Source: Shimia sp040225985 (lineage in GTDB: Bacteria; Pseudomonadota; Alphaproteobacteria; Rhodobacterales; Rhodobacteraceae). From it: a stretch of DNA of 64,000 bases. Positions 61,003-64,000 of the stretch are shown piece after piece. A program made the translations under genes and the position numbers. The DNA is taken from the NCBI RefSeq assembly GCF_040225985.1, contig NZ_JBBPEU010000001.1:186001-250000 (forward strand). Direction: 5' to 3'. Numbering within the stretch: position 1 is the first letter of the stretch; each line of letters starts with the position of its first letter. The notes below the pieces were generated by a model, which had not been told where the DNA came from, searched no databases, and saw only the letters and a list, made by a program, of their open reading frames with translations.

Positions 61003-62523
61003 ATGTCGAACTTTGATACAGGCTTTTTGGTGGCTCCCAACGCTTTTCTGGTGATTGGTTTGTTCGTATCCTTTTCGGCGGGTGTAGCTTTGTCTAAACT
61101 GTTCAGCCGCAGAGCACCCTCGGCAGTAGCACGCGAACAAGCTGTTTTCATTTTTGAGGATGGCCTTCTAGCTACCACCAACAAACTGGGTTCCGAAATC
61201 CTTGCCTCACTAGAGGCCACCCGACCCGACTGGCAGGGGTTGGCCCCCATACTTTCACGGAAGTTTTCTGAAGTGCCGCCAACCCTCGGCATCGCGGACT
61301 CTCACAGCCTCAAGAAATGCCCTCCCCTTTCAGACAAATTTGCATCCCTCACCATCGAGCAGTGGGGAAATCGCGCACGGATCATTCTCGAGGCACCCAA
61401 CCGGATTCAAAGCCAGCTTTCAGAAAGAATGAACCAAGAGGGGAATCAGGCCGTTTATTTCGCACCATACCCGATCTGGAACACAGGTTCTGATGGCGCA
61501 TTATGTTGGGCAAATGCGGCCTATGACAACCTTGTACACACCATGGATAAGGATGATGCGCCCGCATCTCTCTTCAATAGTATAAAAACCGCTGCCCAGA
61601 GTGAAACACAGCGCGTGGCGCTCACAACCCCGGATCAAACACAGACCCTCTGGTACGATATTTCCTCACTCGAGACGGATAACGGGGTGACCTATTTTGC
61701 GATTGATGCAAACGCGGTTGTGAATGCCGAAATTGCCCAACGCAACTTTGTGCAGACCCTAACCAAAACGTTCGCTCAGCTTCCGATTGGTTTGGCGCTC
61801 TTTGACCGCAAAAGGCAATTGGCACTTTTCAATCCAGCGCTGATTGATTTGACGTCTTTACCGGCAGATTTCCTGTCGTCGCGCCCAAACTTGTTGACCT
61901 TCTTTGATCGCTTGCGCGAAAATCGCATTATGCCCGAACCAAAAAGCTATGCCTCTTGGCGGGAACATATTGCAGAGTTGGTGATTGCGGCATCCGATGA
62001 CAGGTATTCCGACACCTGGACCCTGCCTTCCGGCGTGACGTACCGCGTCATAGGGCGCCCACACCCAGATGGTGCGATTGCCCTTTTATTCGAGGACATT
62101 ACCTCCGAAGTTTCCCTATCACGCAGGTTCCGCGCCGAGCTTGAGCTTGGGCAATCGATTCTAGACGCGCTTGAATCGCCCGTCGCTGTTTTTTCCCAAT
62201 CGGGTGAAATGACTTTTTGCAATGCGAGCTATCAGGCGCTCTGGCGCTTCAAGTCGAAACCCGGCATTAACAATGAAACACTCAATCAGGCGCTAACGCT
62301 TTGGGAGTCACAATGTAAGTCTTCGACAGTATTCACTGAAATCCACAACCGACTACGAACCCGATCAGAGCAAGGGACACTTCATTTCAGTTTACGCCTG
62401 ATTTCCGGCGAAGCCCTGAAGTTGACCGTTTCAACAGTGCATGGTGGCTCTGCGCTCGTGCAATTCACGAAAGTCGAGACACATTCACCAGAGCCAGAAA
62501 AACTGCAAAAGGTTTTCGTTTGA
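61003..62523 (+). CDS. PAS-domain membrane protein without kinase domain (DivL-like)
   Basis: A 506-residue protein with one N-terminal membrane helix (LVIGLFVSFSAGVALSKLF) and at least three PAS-like regions (about 140-230, 255-375 and 385-490; LPIGLALFDRKRQLALFNPAL and SPVAVFSQSGEMTFCNASYQALW are PAS starts). It ends without HisKA or ATPase motifs. In Caulobacter the cell-cycle protein DivL has PAS domains and, as I recall, sits next to tsaE; this gene is just upstream of tsaE and has a CtrA box. I take it as a shortened DivL relative, with moderate certainty. The ATG at 61003 has GAGG before it; an ATG at 60973 is less likely. Confidence 0.7.
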   Translation: MSNFDTGFLVAPNAFLVIGLFVSFSAGVALSKLFSRRAPSAVAREQAVFIFEDGLLATTNKLGSEILASLEATRPDWQGLAPILSRKFSEVPPTLGIADSHSLKKCPPLSDKFASLTIEQWGNRARIILEAPNRIQSQLSERMNQEGNQAVYFAPYPIWNTGSDGALCWANAAYDNLVHTMDKDDAPASLFNSIKTAAQSETQRVALTTPDQTQTLWYDISSLETDNGVTYFAIDANAVVNAEIAQRNFVQTLTKTFAQLPIGLALFDRKRQLALFNPALIDLTSLPADFLSSRPNLLTFFDRLRENRIMPEPKSYASWREHIAELVIAASDDRYSDTWTLPSGVTYRVIGRPHPDGAIALLFEDITSEVSLSRRFRAELELGQSILDALESPVAVFSQSGEMTFCNASYQALWRFKSKPGINNETLNQALTLWESQCKSSTVFTEIHNRLRTRSEQGTLHFSLRLISGEALKLTVSTVHGGSALVQFTKVETHSPEPEKLQKVFV

Positions 62524-62568
62524 CGCGAACTGTCTTGCGGGCACACTCTGGCCGTGTAATCTCTGGCC

Positions 62569-63051
62569 ATGTCCCAATATTCTCGCACGCTCGCCCTCAA
62601 ATCACCCGAGGACACAACCCGTTTTGCCCAAGAGCTTGCCAAGCTTCTGCGGCCAGCAGATATCGTGTTACTCGAGGGTGGTATCGGCGCCGGTAAAACC
62701 CATTTCGCAAGAAGTTTGATCCAGTCGCTTCTGGATCAGCAGGAGGATGTGCCTTCGCCGACCTTCACGCTTGTCCAAACCTATGAAACGCAGGGTTTCG
62801 AGATCTGGCATGCCGATTTATACCGGTTGACCTCTCCGGACGAAGTTATCGAACTTGGGTTGATCGATGCGTTTGAATATTCAGTCTGCCTTGTAGAGTG
62901 GCCGGATCGGCTAGCTGATTTGAGGCCAACAGACGCGCTCACTCTATCGTTTGAGCTTTCACCTACCGAGGGCGAACGGGTGCTGACCCTGCGATGTGCG
63001 ACTCCTCGATGGAAATCCATGATCGGAGATCTGCTCAATGACCAGTCGTGA
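62569..63051 (+). CDS. tsaE: tRNA threonylcarbamoyladenosine biosynthesis ATPase TsaE
   Basis: A 160-residue P-loop ATPase that works with TsaB and TsaD in t6A modification of tRNA. Walker A is EGGIGAGKTHFARSL, then SPTFTLVQTYE and WHADLYRL, WPDRL: all typical for the family. It overlaps the next gene by 14 bases. The neighbour order (PAS gene, tsaE, sugar kinase) is common in alphaproteobacteria. Confidence 0.95.
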   Translation: MSQYSRTLALKSPEDTTRFAQELAKLLRPADIVLLEGGIGAGKTHFARSLIQSLLDQQEDVPSPTFTLVQTYETQGFEIWHADLYRLTSPDEVIELGLIDAFEYSVCLVEWPDRLADLRPTDALTLSFELSPTEGERVLTLRCATPRWKSMIGDLLNDQS

Positions 63052-64000
63052 TATGAAAATCCAAGCTTTCTTGAAATGCGCAGGCTGGGCAAAGGCCCAG
63101 CGCGGAGATCTTGCAGGAGATGCCTCAAACCGCAGGTATGAGCGCCTTGTTGGTCCGATGGGGCGCGCCGTCCTCATGGATGCGCCGCGTGAAAAAGGTG
63201 AAGATGTCCAACCCTTCATCGCTGTGACAGATTTGCTGCGCGCGCAGGGCCTTTCCGCACCCAAGATACTTGCCAAAGACGCTGAGAACGGTTTGCTCTT
63301 GCTCGAAGACTTGGGGGACGATCTTTTTGCAAGAGTCGTCGCACGTGATCCTGGGCTGGAGTTGCCTCTTTACCAAGAAGCAACCGACGTGCTCGTGGCA
63401 CTTCACAAAACCCCGGCACCCCGGAGTCTGACAAGATACGATGCTCCCCTCATGGCCGAAATGTCAGCTTTGGCATGGCGTTGGTATCTGCGCGGGTGTA
63501 ATCTGCCTTACGAAGAAGCCGCAGATTCCTTTGAGGCCCGCTTCAGAGAAGTTTTGTCAGAAAATGTGACATCTTGCGATGTGCTGATACAGCGGGATTT
63601 CCACGCTGAGAACTTGTTGTGGTTGCCCGAACGCGAGGGTGTTCAGCGTGTCGGCTTGTTGGATTATCAGGATGCGATGGCCGGCCATCGTGCTTATGAT
63701 CTCGTATCGCTCCTGCAGGATGCGCGGCGTGATGTGCCAAGTGATATCGAACAGAAGATGATCAACCGTTACCTAGATCAGTGTGAGCTGGATCGCGAGA
63801 CATTCCTTGCAGCCTATGCTCTGTTGGGGGCGCAGCGAAACCTCAGAATTCTCGGGGTGTTTGCGCGCCTTTGCATGTTCTCGGGCAAACCTCATTATGT
63901 AGATTTCATACCGCGCGTCTGGGGCTATCTGGTCCGTGATCTACAGCATCCCCTTTTGCATGAAACCGGCGTTTATGTATTGCGCGACCTTCCTGAACCC
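63038..64000 (+). CDS. AmgK-like sugar kinase / aminoglycoside phosphotransferase-fold protein, 3'-partial
   Basis: The frame is open from ATG 63038 to the right edge (321 residues, nearly the whole family length of about 330). It has the kinase fold of aminoglycoside phosphotransferases: VLMDAPREKGEDVQPFIAV, LLLLEDLGDDLF, catalytic IQRDFHAENLLW (loop with Asp and Asn) and metal-binding LLDYQDAM. Behind tsaE this family usually encodes AmgK, a MurNAc/GlcNAc 1-kinase for cell-wall recycling, followed by the nucleotidyltransferase MurU; the latter would lie just outside. An ATG five codons later is also possible. Function from family and context. Confidence 0.85.
   Translation, partial: MTSRDMKIQAFLKCAGWAKAQRGDLAGDASNRRYERLVGPMGRAVLMDAPREKGEDVQPFIAVTDLLRAQGLSAPKILAKDAENGLLLLEDLGDDLFARVVARDPGLELPLYQEATDVLVALHKTPAPRSLTRYDAPLMAEMSALAWRWYLRGCNLPYEEAADSFEARFREVLSENVTSCDVLIQRDFHAENLLWLPEREGVQRVGLLDYQDAMAGHRAYDLVSLLQDARRDVPSDIEQKMINRYLDQCELDRETFLAAYALLGAQRNLRILGVFARLCMFSGKPHYVDFIPRVWGYLVRDLQHPLLHETGVYVLRDLPEP

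Noticed and set aside
1..64000. CRISPR array, tRNA/rRNA genes, insertion sequences or prophage genes
   Set aside because: No spaced direct repeats, no tRNA-like cloverleaf, no transposase or integrase motifs were recognised. A tRNA scan would confirm.

Overview
The window reads as a chromosomal segment of an alphaproteobacterium of the Rhodobacterales (Roseobacter group). The clues are a hemD/Mic60-like/hemY run, a regB / senC-regA redox two-component locus near ahcY, flagellar genes of the alphaproteobacterial type (including motE) with CtrA-like TTAA-N7-TTAA boxes, and many ATGA stop/start overlaps. I recognised no rRNA, tRNA, CRISPR array, transposase or integrase. The genes at both window edges are incomplete.

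Region 1 (1-4386) is the end of a non-ribosomal peptide pathway. It holds the 3' part of a C-A-PCP synthetase whose adenylation domain is interrupted between core motifs A4 and A5 by a luciferase-like flavin monooxygenase, followed by an overlapping EntD-type phosphopantetheinyl transferase. The A-domain pocket residues look glycine-like. Together with the position of the insertion, this recalls the terminal modules MtaG and MelG, which turn a last glycine into a C-terminal amide. The rest of the pathway should lie upstream of the window.

Region 2 (4452-21027) is a surface polysaccharide cluster. It has a Wzz-like chain-length protein, an initiating sugar-phosphate transferase, a multi-spanning polymerase/ligase candidate, an OafA-type O-acyltransferase, a GMC oxidoreductase with an unusual four-cysteine cluster, an SDR, three glycosyltransferases (WecG/TagA, GT4, GT2), a MocA-type dehydrogenase next to an NAD-dependent epimerase, a second copy of that pair fused into one 701-residue protein, and a CpsD-like ATPase without a tyrosine tail. 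No flippase (Wzx) or outer-membrane exporter (Wza) is visible here.

Region 3 (21019-28030, minus strand) holds a formylglycine-type sulfatase/phosphonate-ester hydrolase and the tamA-tamB outer-membrane assembly pair.

Region 4 (28268-47276) is a partial flagellar cluster: motB, flgE, flgK, flgL and flgI on plus; fliF, fliH, fliN and fliP on minus; then fliL, a small coiled-coil gene, motE, motA, a 734-residue periplasmic protein with an AMIN-like start and helical repeats, a lytic transglycosylase, flhA, fliR, flhB and a fliJ-like gene. CtrA-like boxes precede flgE and lie between fliF and fliL. fliQ, fliG, fliM, fliI, fliK, flagellin and the rod genes are not here, so the regulon is split.

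Region 5 (47412-64000) is housekeeping and regulation: hemD, a Mic60/mitofilin-like gene and hemY on minus; tsaD, gpsA, a YciI-like gene and an EVE-domain gene on plus; a DUF2853 gene, an outer-membrane-protein-like gene and ahcY on minus; an HD hydrolase and a GNAT acetyltransferase; the regA-senC / regB redox system; a PAS-only, DivL-like protein behind a perfect CtrA box; tsaE; and an AmgK-like sugar kinase that runs off the right edge.
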